From positions 1 through 43,335 of the forward strand of contig JAEUIR010000010.1 in assembly GCA_016795025.1 (NCBI GenBank): a stretch of DNA of 43,335 nt, written 5' to 3'. Shown piece after piece: positions 24,980 to 34,230 of this stretch. A program made the position numbers and the translations under genes. The DNA comes from Phycisphaerales bacterium (GTDB lineage: Bacteria; Planctomycetota; Phycisphaerae; UBA1845; Fen-1342). Below the pieces are notes generated by a model. The model searched no databases. It saw only the letters and a program-made list of their open reading frames with translations, and had not been told where the DNA came from. The stretch's first letter is position 1. Every line of letters begins with the position of its first letter.

Positions 24980-26374
24980 ATGGCCGAACTGCTCTTTCAC
25001 GGCGCGTGCGAAGAAGTCACAGGCTCCATGCACATGCTTCGGGTGCGCAACAAATGGGTCGCGCTCGACTGCGGGTTATTTCAGGGCCGCCGTGCCGACT
25101 CCGAAGCCAAGAACCGCCAATGGCCGATGAACCCCAATGAGATTTCAGCAGTGGTCCTGTCTCACGCACACATCGACCACACCGGCCGGCTGCCGCTGCT
25201 GGCGCGCGATGGATTTGACGGACCCATTCACTGCACGCCTGCGACGCGTGATCTGTCGGCCGTGATGCTACCCGATTCCGCCCACATTCAGCAGGAAGAC
25301 GCGCAATACGTCAACAACCGCCGCGCGCGAAAGGGCCTGGACTCGATTGAACCTCTCTACGACGAGGACGATGCGATCGCGGCCGTGAGGCTCATGCGAA
25401 GCGTGTCGTATGACGCCTGGTTCGATGTGGCGCCCGGATTGTCCGCGCGCTTTCATGAAGCCGGCCATATGCTCGGCTCTGCCGGCGTCGAACTGGCGAT
25501 CGAGGACAATGGTGCGCGACGTACGCTCTATTTCAGCGGCGACGTCGGACGCCCGCGCACACCCATTTTGCGCGATCCAGCGCCGTTTCCCAGCGCGTCG
25601 ATCGTAATATGCGAAGCCACATACGGCGCGCGCGTCAACGAGCCTGTCGCGGACGCCCGCGAAGCGTTCGTGAAAATCGTCAAAGCCACGATTGATCGCG
25701 GTGGAAAAGTGATTATTCCGGCATTCTCCGTCGGGCGCACGCAAACAATCATGTATTACCTGCATGAAGCGATCAGCGCCAATCTGCTGCCGCATCTTCC
25801 GGTGTTCGTCGACAGCCCGTTGGCGCTCAATGCCACTGAAGTCTTTCGCACGCATCCCGAGTGCTTTGATCAGGAGACGCGCAAACTCCAGCAACACGCC
25901 GGCGATCCGTTCGGCCTGAGCTGCTGCACATACATTCGCGAGGTCGAGGAAAGCAAGCGCCTGCATCAATTCAAAGGCCCGTGCGTCATCATCTCCGCGA
26001 GCGGCATGTGCGAGGCCGGCCGAATTCGGCATCACATCAAGAACAACGTGCAGGACGCGCGAAACACGCTTCTGTTCGTCGGTTATCAGGCCGTCAACAC
26101 GCTCGGCCGACGGTTGGTCGATGGCGTGAAGGCCATCACGCTCTTCCACGAGGAATACGCTGTGCGCTGCCAGGTTTTGCAAATTCACGGGTTTAGCGGG
26201 CACGCGGATCAGACTGATCTCTTGCGCAGCCTGATTCCCCTGCGTGGAACGGCGGAGCGGATATTCCTGGTTCATGCGGAGCCGGAACAGAGCACGGCAC
26301 TGACTGCGAAATTGAACGAGGCGGGGGTTCATCACGCCGCGCTTGCCCGACGCGGAGAGCGATGCGAGATATGA
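24980..26374 (+). CDS. MBL-fold/beta-CASP RNA metallohydrolase
   Basis: This 464-residue protein has the two-zinc metallo-beta-lactamase motif SHAHIDHTG (H62, H64, D66, H67). A beta-CASP domain follows, with IPAFSVGRTQTIMYYL, FVDSPLALNATEVFR and the Ser-rich loop IISASGMCEAGRIRHH. The C-terminal part has QIHGFSGHADQTDLLR, the usual HxHAD closing motif. It belongs to the CPSF/YsuE-like branch, which cuts single-stranded RNA in characterised members, and lacks the extra C-terminal domain of RNase J. The ATG at 24980 has AGGAA upstream. It is divergent from glmM across 192 bases and is followed after 74 bases by dprA in the same direction. Confidence 0.9.
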   Translation: MAELLFHGACEEVTGSMHMLRVRNKWVALDCGLFQGRRADSEAKNRQWPMNPNEISAVVLSHAHIDHTGRLPLLARDGFDGPIHCTPATRDLSAVMLPDSAHIQQEDAQYVNNRRARKGLDSIEPLYDEDDAIAAVRLMRSVSYDAWFDVAPGLSARFHEAGHMLGSAGVELAIEDNGARRTLYFSGDVGRPRTPILRDPAPFPSASIVICEATYGARVNEPVADAREAFVKIVKATIDRGGKVIIPAFSVGRTQTIMYYLHEAISANLLPHLPVFVDSPLALNATEVFRTHPECFDQETRKLQQHAGDPFGLSCCTYIREVEESKRLHQFKGPCVIISASGMCEAGRIRHHIKNNVQDARNTLLFVGYQAVNTLGRRLVDGVKAITLFHEEYAVRCQVLQIHGFSGHADQTDLLRSLIPLRGTAERIFLVHAEPEQSTALTAKLNEAGVHHAALARRGERCEI

Positions 26375-26448
26375 GCATCAGCGCGCATATTATCATGAGT
26401 CGCTTGCTCGTACTGAAATCATCGCGAGGGCGATCGTAGCGACAAACC

Positions 26449-27618
26449 ATGACCGCCGAATCAACGATCAGTTCCGCCGCCCGCGCCTATTTGCGCTGGG
26501 CTCTAATCGACGGCATCGGACCTATCCGCTTTGCGCGAATCATCGAGCGCTTTGGCAGCGCCGACGCCGCCGCGCGCGCGAGTCACGGGCAGTTCACCGA
26601 GATCAGCGGGATCGGTCGCGAGACAGCAGAAAAGATCGAGCGCGGGCTCAGTGACGACGCGGTGATCGAGAGCGAAGTCGCCGCCGCAGCAAAGCACGGC
26701 GTCAGCATCATTTGCCGCGAAGACGCCAATTACCCGCCGGCGCTTCTGAAAATCCCCGACCCGCCGATCGTGCTTTTCGTCAAGGGCGAATTGCGCCGCA
26801 CGGACGCGATCAGCGTTGCCGTAGTCGGCAGCCGCCGATGCTCGATTTACGGCGGCGAGCAGGCCCGCCGTTTCGGCGAGTTGCTCGCGAACGCGGGAAT
26901 CACAGTGATCAGCGGCCTGGCCCGCGGCATCGATGCGTTCGCCCATCATGGCGCGGTCGACGCCGGAGGCCGCTCGATTGCGGTGCTCGGCAGCGGATTG
27001 AATGACATCTATCCGCCCGAGAATCGTCCGCTCGCGGAAAGATTGCTGCAACATGGCGTTTGGCTGGCCGAAGCCCCGATGCTCGCCCCGGTGCGCGCTT
27101 CGAATTTCCCGTCGCGCAATCGCATCATCGCTGGAATGACGCTCGGGACGCTGGTCGTAGAGGCCGCTGCCCGGAGCGGCGCACTTATTACCGCCCGTTT
27201 GGCAATGGAATACAACCGCGAAGTTTTCGCAATTCCGGGCAGGTTGCAGGAAGCCACCTGCGTAGGAACGAACGCGCTCATCCGCGACGGCGCCACCCTC
27301 GTCACATGCCTCGATGACATCCTCGACGAACTTGGCGACCTCGGCGCACAGCTCAAACCGCGTCAGTCCCCACCGACTTTGTTCGATGCCGAAGGGATGG
27401 CCCAGCAGTCCGAGAACGAATCCTCCACCCCAACCGCTAACCTTAGTGCCGGCGAGACGGCGCTTTATGGCCTACTCTCACAAAACCCGATAACGCAGGA
27501 GGCGCTGATTTCGCGCTGCGAGATTTCGGTCGGAGACGCCCTGGCTGCCCTCACATCGCTCGAATTGAAAGGACTGGCCAAGCGCACGGCGGATCGGCGG
27601 ATTCAGCGAGCTCGCTGA
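26449..27618 (+). CDS. dprA: DNA-processing protein DprA
   Basis: This 389-residue protein binds incoming single-stranded DNA and loads RecA during natural transformation in characterised species. It has an N-terminal helix-hairpin-helix region (DGIGPIRFARIIERFG and ISGIGRETAEKIE) and a Rossmann-like core with VVGSRRCSIYGGEQARRFGE, ISGLARGIDAFAHHGA, AVLGSGLNDIYPPEN and the SNFPSRNRIIAGM motif. A C-terminal winged-helix segment near residues 325-385 (NPITQEALISRCEISVGDAL) completes it. Length and layout are normal. The ribosome-binding site is weak. Other competence genes are not adjacent. recA lies 7 kb away in this window. Confidence 0.94.
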   Translation: MTAESTISSAARAYLRWALIDGIGPIRFARIIERFGSADAAARASHGQFTEISGIGRETAEKIERGLSDDAVIESEVAAAAKHGVSIICREDANYPPALLKIPDPPIVLFVKGELRRTDAISVAVVGSRRCSIYGGEQARRFGELLANAGITVISGLARGIDAFAHHGAVDAGGRSIAVLGSGLNDIYPPENRPLAERLLQHGVWLAEAPMLAPVRASNFPSRNRIIAGMTLGTLVVEAAARSGALITARLAMEYNREVFAIPGRLQEATCVGTNALIRDGATLVTCLDDILDELGDLGAQLKPRQSPPTLFDAEGMAQQSENESSTPTANLSAGETALYGLLSQNPITQEALISRCEISVGDALAALTSLELKGLAKRTADRRIQRAR

Positions 27619-27695
27619 TCGTCGGCGCTCATCCGCCCGCGGTTTCGCATTGTTTTCGGGCGTGGAAAAGGTCGCCACGTAGGCCATAAATTGCG

Positions 27696-27724
27696 TTGAC
27701 ACTGTGTTTTGCGAGTGCTACTGT
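27696..27724 (+). promoter_or_regulatory. Sigma-70 promoter for the matrixin-Ig protein
   Basis: TTGACA (27696-27701) and TACTGT (27719-27724) are 17 bases apart, with TATAAA close behind at 27727-27732. The site gives a leader of about 215 bases before the ATG at 27947. The 328-bp gap between dprA and this gene holds nothing else I can support: no convincing riboswitch or terminator hairpin is seen. Confidence 0.6.
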
Positions 27725-27946
27725 CGTATAAAGTCGTATGCGCTGGGAATGGCAGTGAACGATCTCCGACCCGATTGAAAGTGAACGTCGCTCTCCAATA
27801 ATCGGCGGTTGATCGCGTTATTGCTATCAGAATGTTGCCCCGAATCGCCCCGCCATACGCAACAACCTGTTGCCTGCCGACCAGTGTTTCCGCGCATCGC
27901 CAGAAATCGAGCGTCGCGGAGCTTTGACATCATAGGAGTCTGTTTC

Positions 27947-30835
27947 ATGAAGAGTTGGGCCAAAAGTCTGTTTGCTTTGGCATTTCCCGCAGCAGCTGGC
28001 GTCGTTGGCTATTTCGGGGGACAGCCGGTGTGCATGAACGACTGTGCGGTGCCGGCGACTGCGGCGCGTGCTGTAGTCGAGACAAAATCAGATCAGATGA
28101 TCGACGAAATCGCCCGGCGCGCGGTCGCCGCAGCTACGCCTGGTTTTTGCGCCGAAGAGGCGTTTCGTCGCGCGGGAACAGCGCTCTGCTTCGCCCCCGG
28201 CACGCCGCCAGACGTGATCGAAGAATTCACGCGACGCATGATGCTCATGGAAATGGAACCTGACGCCGAAGGCGGAACGGCGTACGAGCTCGGCTCGCGC
28301 TGGTCCGGCACGCAGGGCAGCCCCCGCGCTCTCACCTGGAGCTTCATGCCCAATGGCGTGAGCATTCCGGGCGGGGCCGGTGAACCCACATCCGGCAATA
28401 CGCTTTTCACCACGCTCGATTCGCAATTCGCCAATAACGGCGGCCGCGCCACATGGATCGCAAAATTCCAGGCGTGCTTTGATCGCTGGGCGGCGGTCAC
28501 GGGCCTTTCCTATACGCGCGTGACGAACGGCGGAAACGACTGGGACGATGGCGCCGCCTGGGGAACCAGCGGAAGCCCCGGACTGCGCGGCGACGTTCGC
28601 ATCGGCATGCACTCAATCGACGGCGGCAGCGGCGTGCTCGCCTGGAACCAGTTTCCGAGCCAGGGCGGCGACATGTGCCTCGATTCGAACGAAACGTGGG
28701 ACAGCGGCGGCGGCGATTATCGTTTTCTGCGTAATACCGTCATGCACGAGCACGGCCACGGCATCGGCATGGAACATTCCTGCCCCGCCAACGGCACTAA
28801 GCTGATGGAACCCACGCTCAATACCAATTTCGACGGTCCGATGCACGACGATATCCGCGGCGGCCAGCGCCACTATGGCGACGCGAATGAAACGAATGAC
28901 TCTGCGGCTACTGCCACCGACATGGGCAGCATTTCCCCGGGCGGCACGATCACAAACTTCGGCAGCATCACCAATCCGACCGTATTGAACAGTTCTTTGC
29001 TATCGATCGACGGCAATGGCGATCTGGATTGGTATACATTCACCATCACCGCGCCGCTCAGCATCGATGTGACGGTGACGCCGCGAGGCCTGAGCTACGA
29101 TCAAAGCCCGCAAAACGCAAACGGTTCGTGCGCCAGCGGTAATACCAACAACAGCATCGACGAAGCGAACATTGACATCGAGCTGATTGACCGCAACGGC
29201 GTGACCGTCCTCGCAACTGCGAACGCACAGCCGGCAGGAACGGCTGAGTCGATTCAAAACATCAGCCTGTCCGTCGTGGACAACTACTATGTTCGGGTGA
29301 TCGAAACCGGATCGCCCACGCAGACTCAGATGTATGTCATCACGCTCGATGCGAGCTGCGCCGGTCCCGGCATCACCGATCAGCCGGATCCTCTCTCCGT
29401 GTGTAGCGGCGAATCCGCGAGCTTTACGGTCGTCGCCAGCGGAACGGGCCTGAGCTATCAGTGGCGTCTCAACAGTGTCAATATTTCGGGCGCAACCAGC
29501 GCGACGTATACCGACTTGAACGTGCAGCCGGCTGACGCGGGTAATTATGACTGCGTCGTTTCAAACGCCTGCGGCAGCACCACGAGCAGCGCGGCGGCGT
29601 TGACGGTCTCCGAGTCTGTCAATATTACGACGCATCCGCAGCCGACGACCGTCTGCGGCGGAACGGCCGTCACCTTCACGCTAGTGGCAACCGGCGGCGC
29701 GCCGATTACGTATCAGTGGCAGCGCAACGGCGTCAACATCAGCGGCGCAACAGGGACGAATTACACGGTTCTTAGCGCGACGCCGAGCAACGCGGGCACT
29801 TACCGCTGCGTCGTCACCAACCCCTGCGGCACGGTGAACAGCAACGGCGCGCTCCTGACCGTGATTGAGGAAGCGTTCGTTTTCACTCCGCCCACCAACC
29901 AGACCGCGTGCGTGGGCGGTTCGGCGACGTTCACTGTTGTCGCCGGCGGCACCAACCCGACGTATCAATGGCGGTTCAACGGTGTCAACATCAGCGGCGC
30001 GACCAGCGCCTCGTACACGGATAACAACGTTCAGCCGGGCGACGTCGGCAACTACGACGTGATTGTTTCCAACTCCTGCGGGACGGAAACCAGCGCACCG
30101 GCGACGCTCACGCTCAACACGGGTGTTTCGATTTCTCAGCACCCGCAAAGTCAGCAGGTCTGCGAAGGTCAGCCGGTGACGTTCACCGTCACGGCCGGCG
30201 GCTCCCCCGCACCGACGTATCAGTGGCGGCGAAATACCGTGAACATCGGCGGCGCGACCGGCTCGAGCTATTCGATCGCGTCCACGTCGGCCGGCGACGC
30301 AGGCAATTACGACGTGGTTGTCACCAATCCCTGCGGATCGGTTACGTCAAACGTCGCGGTGCTCACCATCGGTGGACAGGGGCCGCAGTTCACGCAGCAT
30401 CCGCAGAGCGTCGCGACGTGCGAAGGGGCGTCGGTGACGTTCACCGTCGCGGTCTCCGGCGGATCGCCGACGTACCAGTGGCGCAAGAACGCCGCGAACA
30501 TTCCGGGTGCTACGTCCAGCTCGTATACCCTCAACAACATCGCCACCAGCGATGCCGGTTCGTACGACTGCGTGGCCACGACGTCGTGCGGCTCATCCAC
30601 CAGCAACGCGGCCACGTTAACGGTGTATCAGCAGGCTGACGCAAATTGCGACGGAACCGTCAACAACTTCGACATCGACTCGTTCGTGCTCGGGTTGGTC
30701 GAGGGTGAAGGCGTATGGTCGTCGCAGTTCTCGTGCGACTTCTTGTGCGCACTGGATGTGAATGGCGACGGAAACGTCGACAATTTCGACATCGATCCGT
30801 TCGTGATCTGCGTGCTGAACGGCGGCTGCCCGTAA
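27947..30835 (+). CDS. Secreted matrixin-like metalloprotease with Ig-like repeats and dockerin-like tail
   Basis: The protein is 962 residues from the ATG at 27947, which has GGAG about 8 bases upstream. After an N-terminal hydrophobic segment (SLFALAFPAAAGVVGYFGG), residues about 130-330 form a metzincin domain. Its zinc motif is MHEHGHGIGMEH, where H267, E268, H271 and H277 fit HExxHxxGxxH, followed by a Met-turn KLMEP. A pre-peptidase C-terminal-like beta domain lies at about 335-470. Five Ig-like repeats of about 84 residues follow (about 475-895), each with a paired Cys, a YQWR strand and DAGNYDC. The end (DANCDGTVNNFDIDSFV and DVNGDGNVDNFDIDPFV) is two EF-hand-like calcium loops resembling dockerin type I. 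It is probably exported and surface or matrix associated. Confidence 0.88.
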   Translation: MKSWAKSLFALAFPAAAGVVGYFGGQPVCMNDCAVPATAARAVVETKSDQMIDEIARRAVAAATPGFCAEEAFRRAGTALCFAPGTPPDVIEEFTRRMMLMEMEPDAEGGTAYELGSRWSGTQGSPRALTWSFMPNGVSIPGGAGEPTSGNTLFTTLDSQFANNGGRATWIAKFQACFDRWAAVTGLSYTRVTNGGNDWDDGAAWGTSGSPGLRGDVRIGMHSIDGGSGVLAWNQFPSQGGDMCLDSNETWDSGGGDYRFLRNTVMHEHGHGIGMEHSCPANGTKLMEPTLNTNFDGPMHDDIRGGQRHYGDANETNDSAATATDMGSISPGGTITNFGSITNPTVLNSSLLSIDGNGDLDWYTFTITAPLSIDVTVTPRGLSYDQSPQNANGSCASGNTNNSIDEANIDIELIDRNGVTVLATANAQPAGTAESIQNISLSVVDNYYVRVIETGSPTQTQMYVITLDASCAGPGITDQPDPLSVCSGESASFTVVASGTGLSYQWRLNSVNISGATSATYTDLNVQPADAGNYDCVVSNACGSTTSSAAALTVSESVNITTHPQPTTVCGGTAVTFTLVATGGAPITYQWQRNGVNISGATGTNYTVLSATPSNAGTYRCVVTNPCGTVNSNGALLTVIEEAFVFTPPTNQTACVGGSATFTVVAGGTNPTYQWRFNGVNISGATSASYTDNNVQPGDVGNYDVIVSNSCGTETSAPATLTLNTGVSISQHPQSQQVCEGQPVTFTVTAGGSPAPTYQWRRNTVNIGGATGSSYSIASTSAGDAGNYDVVVTNPCGSVTSNVAVLTIGGQGPQFTQHPQSVATCEGASVTFTVAVSGGSPTYQWRKNAANIPGATSSSYTLNNIATSDAGSYDCVATTSCGSSTSNAATLTVYQQADANCDGTVNNFDIDSFVLGLVEGEGVWSSQFSCDFLCALDVNGDGNVDNFDIDPFVICVLNGGCP

Positions 30836-30872
30836 TCCGCGGCGCCGGGTGTTAACGCAGTAAAGCAATACG

Positions 30873-30907
30873 GACCCCGCGGCGGGCCATTCGCCCGCCG
30901 CGGGGTC
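30873..30907. terminator. Strong terminator hairpin between convergent genes
   Basis: A perfect 15-bp GC-rich stem (30873-30887 with 30893-30907) has a 5-base loop. It lies 38 bases after the matrixin stop and 41 bases past the convergent amidohydrolase stop, so it could serve both. The T tract on the plus strand is weak (TTGCATTTTG). Confidence 0.75.
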
Positions 30908-30947
30908 GGTTGCATTTTGATGAATCCGGCTTACCCAGTTTGCTGAA

Positions 30948-32795
30948 TCAAAACATGAAGCAGGAGCAGCCGGCCGAGGCGATTTGGCCCGCGAATGCGT
31001 CGGTCGCGCACCCGAGTGAAGATTGCGCGACCCTCAACGGTGACCAATCCGGGCTGATAGGCACCGGCGGCGGCGCGAGAGATGCAAACGCCGGCCCGGC
31101 ATGCACAATTTGTCCCCCAACAATCGTCAATTCCGACTCAATTGACTTGATTTCATCCTCGGGCACCGCAAAGAAATCTCGCGATAAAACCGCCAAATCG
31201 GCAAGTTGATCGGGTACGATCGCGCCTTTGACGCCTTGTTCCGACGAAAACCACGCGCTGCCGGTGGTCCAAAGACGCAGGGCCTCCTCGCGCGTAAGTC
31301 GATTGGCGGCCGGATACAGCAACGTGCCTCCCAGTGTTTTGCCCGTTACAAGCCAAAACAGTGAAACCCACGGGTTATAGCTCGCTACGCGAGTCGCGTC
31401 CGTTCCGCCGCCGACGGGCAGTCCCATCTCAATCATCCTGCGAATCGGCGGCGTTCGCTCCGCCGCGGCAGCGCCGTATTGATCTACAAAGTATTCACCC
31501 TGAAACGCCATACGGTGTTGAATCGCGATTCCGCCGCCGAGCACTGACACGCGCTCAAGATTCCGATCAGAGACAGTCTCTGCATGATCGAAAAACCACG
31601 GGATTCCTCGCAGGGGAATGTCGCGATTTACAGCCTCAAAAACATCGAGCGCGCGGGCGATCGTCTGGTCATATGTGGCGTGCAGTCGGAATGCCCAGCG
31701 ATTTCCGGCCAGCAAACGCACAACGCGACTTAGTTCGTCTTCCATGTCACGCGGCATCTCCGGCCGGGGTTCACGAAAGTCTTCGAAGTCAGCGGCCGAA
31801 TAAACCAGCATCTCGCCCGCGCCATTCGCGCGGTAATACGCGTCGCCCTGCCCGGGGCGCACGGTCTTTGTCCAATTCGAGAAATCCTCCAGCTCACCCT
31901 TGGGCCGCTGCGTGAAAAGGTTGTAGGCGATTCGCACCGTCATATGGCCGTCGCGGTTGAGCTTCTCGACGACCGCGTAATCGTCTGGAAAATTCTGAAA
32001 TCCTCCGCCGGCATCGATGCAACTCGTGACGCCGAGTCGATTCAATTCTCGCATGAAATGCCGCGTCGAATTCAGTTGATCGTCGAACGACAACTTTGGA
32101 CCCAGAGCCAGCGTTTTGTACAAAATGCTCGCATTCGGTTTGGCCACCAGCAATCCCGTAGGATTGCCGCGAAGATCGCGCTCGATCCGCCCGCCGGACG
32201 GATTCGGCGTATCCTTGGTATAGCCCAGCGCTCGCAACGCGGCTCGATTCAACAGTGCCCGATCGTACAGATGCAGAATAAACACGGGCGTATCCGGCGC
32301 AACCGCGTTCAACTCCTCAAGCGTCGGCAAGCGCCGCTCTTTGAACTGCAATTCGCAGAAACCGCCCACGACGCGCACCCACTGTGGCGCCGGCGTGCGT
32401 TGAACCTGCCGCTTCAACAGATTCATAGCATCCGCGAGAGAGGTTATGCCATCCCACCGTAACTCCATGTTGTAGTTCAACCCACCGCGAATCAGGTGAA
32501 GATGCGAGTCGATCAATCCGGGGATGACGGAACGACCGCCAAGATCGATCGTTTGTTGCGTTGCGCTTGCCGCGCGGTCATCCCCGACGTAGGCGAAGCG
32601 CCCCGCGTGAATTTCAACGCAGGCTGCGCGAGGCTGCGCTGGATTCATGGTAATGAATCGCCCATTGACAAGACGCAAGCTATTTCGAATTGGCTTTGCG
32701 GCCGCGCGATCGCGAGTCGCGGTGGTCGCGCAGCCTGTCGTCGCCAGCGCCACGCCCAATGCGGCGCTGCCCTGCAAAAACTCGCGCCGATTCAT
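30948..32795 (-). CDS. Amidohydrolase family protein (YtcJ-like), Tat-exported lipoprotein
   Basis: This is a 615-residue metal-dependent hydrolase of the amidohydrolase-3 group. The N-terminus MNRREFLQGSAALG has a twin-Arg motif followed by a lipobox (ATTGC, Cys22), so the protein is probably folded in the cytoplasm, exported by Tat and lipidated. The metal-binding IDSHLHL (H98, H100) follows VIPGL, and HAETVSDR and GGGTDATR lie toward the C-terminus, as in the family. The substrate cannot be read from sequence. The ATG at 32795 has AGGAT at 6 bases. It lies 64 bases downstream of the isochorismatase-type gene and probably forms an operon with it. Confidence 0.88.
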   Translation of the reverse strand: MNRREFLQGSAALGVALATTGCATTATRDRAAAKPIRNSLRLVNGRFITMNPAQPRAACVEIHAGRFAYVGDDRAASATQQTIDLGGRSVIPGLIDSHLHLIRGGLNYNMELRWDGITSLADAMNLLKRQVQRTPAPQWVRVVGGFCELQFKERRLPTLEELNAVAPDTPVFILHLYDRALLNRAALRALGYTKDTPNPSGGRIERDLRGNPTGLLVAKPNASILYKTLALGPKLSFDDQLNSTRHFMRELNRLGVTSCIDAGGGFQNFPDDYAVVEKLNRDGHMTVRIAYNLFTQRPKGELEDFSNWTKTVRPGQGDAYYRANGAGEMLVYSAADFEDFREPRPEMPRDMEDELSRVVRLLAGNRWAFRLHATYDQTIARALDVFEAVNRDIPLRGIPWFFDHAETVSDRNLERVSVLGGGIAIQHRMAFQGEYFVDQYGAAAAERTPPIRRMIEMGLPVGGGTDATRVASYNPWVSLFWLVTGKTLGGTLLYPAANRLTREEALRLWTTGSAWFSSEQGVKGAIVPDQLADLAVLSRDFFAVPEDEIKSIESELTIVGGQIVHAGPAFASLAPPPVPISPDWSPLRVAQSSLGCATDAFAGQIASAGCSCFMF

Positions 32796-32859
32796 GTTGC
32801 GATCCTGCCATGTTGCGAAGGAGCGGCCGACGGCAATGCCGCGCCCGCCTTCACGTTTG

Positions 32860-33648
32860 TCACTTCCTGGTCTGCGCCTGATGGCTCACGATCAAATTCT
32901 TGTACGCTGGAATGTGGTTGCCCAGCAATTCGGCAAGCGGCGCGGGCCCGTCGCCGCTACGCCAATCGCGCTTTAGCTCGCAAGCGACCGCGAACCAATT
33001 CGTGATCACCGCGCCGGCGTGCGCCATGCGCGTGATCGCCGCATCGCGCACCGCGGCGTTGAACGTCCCGCTCGCATCCGCAACGACGAACACTTCAAAA
33101 CCTTCATCCAGAGCCGACAACACGGGGAAGGCGACGCACACATCCGTCACGACGCCTGCGATGATGATTTGCTTGCGGCCGGTCGCTTTGACGGCCTTTA
33201 CGAACTCTTCGTTGTCCCAGGCGTTGATCTGACCGGGGCGCGCGATGTATGGGGCATCGGGAAACATCTGCTTGAGTTCCGGCATAAGCGGGCCATTCGG
33301 TCCGGTTTCCGCGCTGGTCGTGAGAATGGTGGGCAGCTTGAATAGTTTTCCCGTCGCCGCGAGCGCAATCACATTGTTCTTAAACTCATCAGGCCCATAG
33401 TCCTGAACCAGCGAAAGCAAACCGGTCTGATGATCAACCAGCAGCATCACGGCCTTGTCCGCGGAAAGCTTAGCGCGGTAATTCGAGCCGACGGCAACTC
33501 GCGAGTGTTCCGCGGCTGGGGTCTGCGCTTTGGCAATATCGATCTCAGGCTGCCCCACCAGCAGGAATACGGCGATTGCGACACCCGCAAAAGATAACAC
33601 GGCCGGCAGCTTCCACGTATAGGCAAGGTCAGTTCCGGTTTTGGACAT
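32860..33648 (-). CDS. Isochorismatase-family cysteine hydrolase (YcaC-like), membrane-anchored or exported
   Basis: The protein is 262 residues. The hydrolase core has the catalytic Asp in AVMLLVDHQTGLL, the YcaC-type RPGQINAWDNEEFVKAVK and the nucleophile Cys in GVVTDVCVAFPVLSAL. YcaC-like members are usually cytoplasmic and of unknown substrate. This one adds an N-terminal hydrophobic helix (LPAVLSFAGVAIAVFLLVG, residues about 14-33) and a polar linker, so the catalytic part should sit outside the inner membrane. The ATG at 33648 follows GGGAG at 9 bases and is preferred to the GTG at 33669. It is divergent from the HxlR gene, which is its likely regulator. Confidence 0.88.
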   Translation of the reverse strand: MSKTGTDLAYTWKLPAVLSFAGVAIAVFLLVGQPEIDIAKAQTPAAEHSRVAVGSNYRAKLSADKAVMLLVDHQTGLLSLVQDYGPDEFKNNVIALAATGKLFKLPTILTTSAETGPNGPLMPELKQMFPDAPYIARPGQINAWDNEEFVKAVKATGRKQIIIAGVVTDVCVAFPVLSALDEGFEVFVVADASGTFNAAVRDAAITRMAHAGAVITNWFAVACELKRDWRSGDGPAPLAELLGNHIPAYKNLIVSHQAQTRK

Positions 33649-33723
33649 GCTCTGGCTCCCTTGGATCACTTATCCGATGCGTTGTCTGAGTTCTAGTTTC
33701 GGCGCCCGAACGTGATGTATCTT

Positions 33724-33755
33724 AGCCTTACCGTGACGACGTCAAGTACGGCTAT
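33724..33755. promoter_or_regulatory. Inverted repeat, candidate HxlR operator
   Basis: Half-sites TAGCCnTACnnTGACG and TAGCCnTACnTGACG (on the other strand) face each other with one central base, giving a 32-bp imperfect palindrome with the core TGACG-A-CGTCA. It lies in the 138-bp gap between the divergent isochorismatase and hxlR genes. On the minus strand, TTGACG inside it and TAAGAT are 15 bases apart, a short-spaced possible promoter for the hydrolase operon. Confidence 0.5.
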
Positions 33756-33760
33756 TGAGG

Positions 33761-33773
33761 TTACGAAGTAACG
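33761..33773. promoter_or_regulatory. Second inverted repeat in the hxlR control region
   Basis: GTTAC-GAA-GTAAC is a perfect palindrome six bases from the first inverted repeat and 13 bases before the hxlR ATG. Binding here could block hxlR expression (autoregulation). It may instead be chance, given its short length. Confidence 0.4.
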
Positions 33774-33786
33774 CGGAGGTTACCTG

Positions 33787-34125
33787 ATGCCAACGAAACG
33801 CGGCAAGAAAGAAGTAGGCTGCCCCGTTGAAACGACGCTGCGCGTCATCGCGGGCCGATGGAAAGTGATGGTGCTGCACTATCTATTGCCCGGTACAAAA
33901 CGTTTCAACGAGTTGCACCGAGCTTTGAGAGGCGTCTCACATCGAACGCTTGCTCAGCAGCTTCGCGAGTTGGAGCACGACGGAATCGTCCGTCGAAAGG
34001 TGTACCCCCAAATTCCTCCGAAAGTCGAATACTCACTCACTGCTCTTGGTCGCACCCTGGAGCCGGTGCTATCAGCGATGCATCGCTGGGGCGAAACATT
34101 CCCGGAGCGAGTAACAAGCGATTAA
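33787..34125 (+). CDS. HxlR family transcriptional regulator
   Basis: This 112-residue winged-helix protein carries the family signature CPVETTLRVIAGRWKVMVLHYLL, then RFNELHRALRGVSHRTLAQQLRELEHDGIV and RKVYPQIPPKVEYSLTALG. HxlR proteins are dimeric DNA-binding regulators that often respond to reactive small molecules and control a divergent operon. Here the divergent genes are the exported isochorismatase-type hydrolase and amidohydrolase. GGAGG lies 8 bases before the ATG. The N-terminal Cys12 (in VGCPVE) is the position used as a redox or thiol sensor in some members, so thiol sensing is possible but not shown. Confidence 0.93.
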   Translation: MPTKRGKKEVGCPVETTLRVIAGRWKVMVLHYLLPGTKRFNELHRALRGVSHRTLAQQLRELEHDGIVRRKVYPQIPPKVEYSLTALGRTLEPVLSAMHRWGETFPERVTSD

Positions 34126-34230
34126 CGAGTGCAGACAGAACGGTCGCCTGCAAGATCGCACGTGACAGGTTCAAACCCGCTCTCACCCGCCATCGACAGC
34201 GAAAACGCCCGTCTGGCGAGCAGCGCTGCT

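Noticed and set aside
34155-34190. tRNA-like T-loop sequence (GGTTCAAACCC) between hxlR and recA
   Set aside because: The flanking bases do not form a five-pair T stem, and no acceptor, D or anticodon arms can be built around it.
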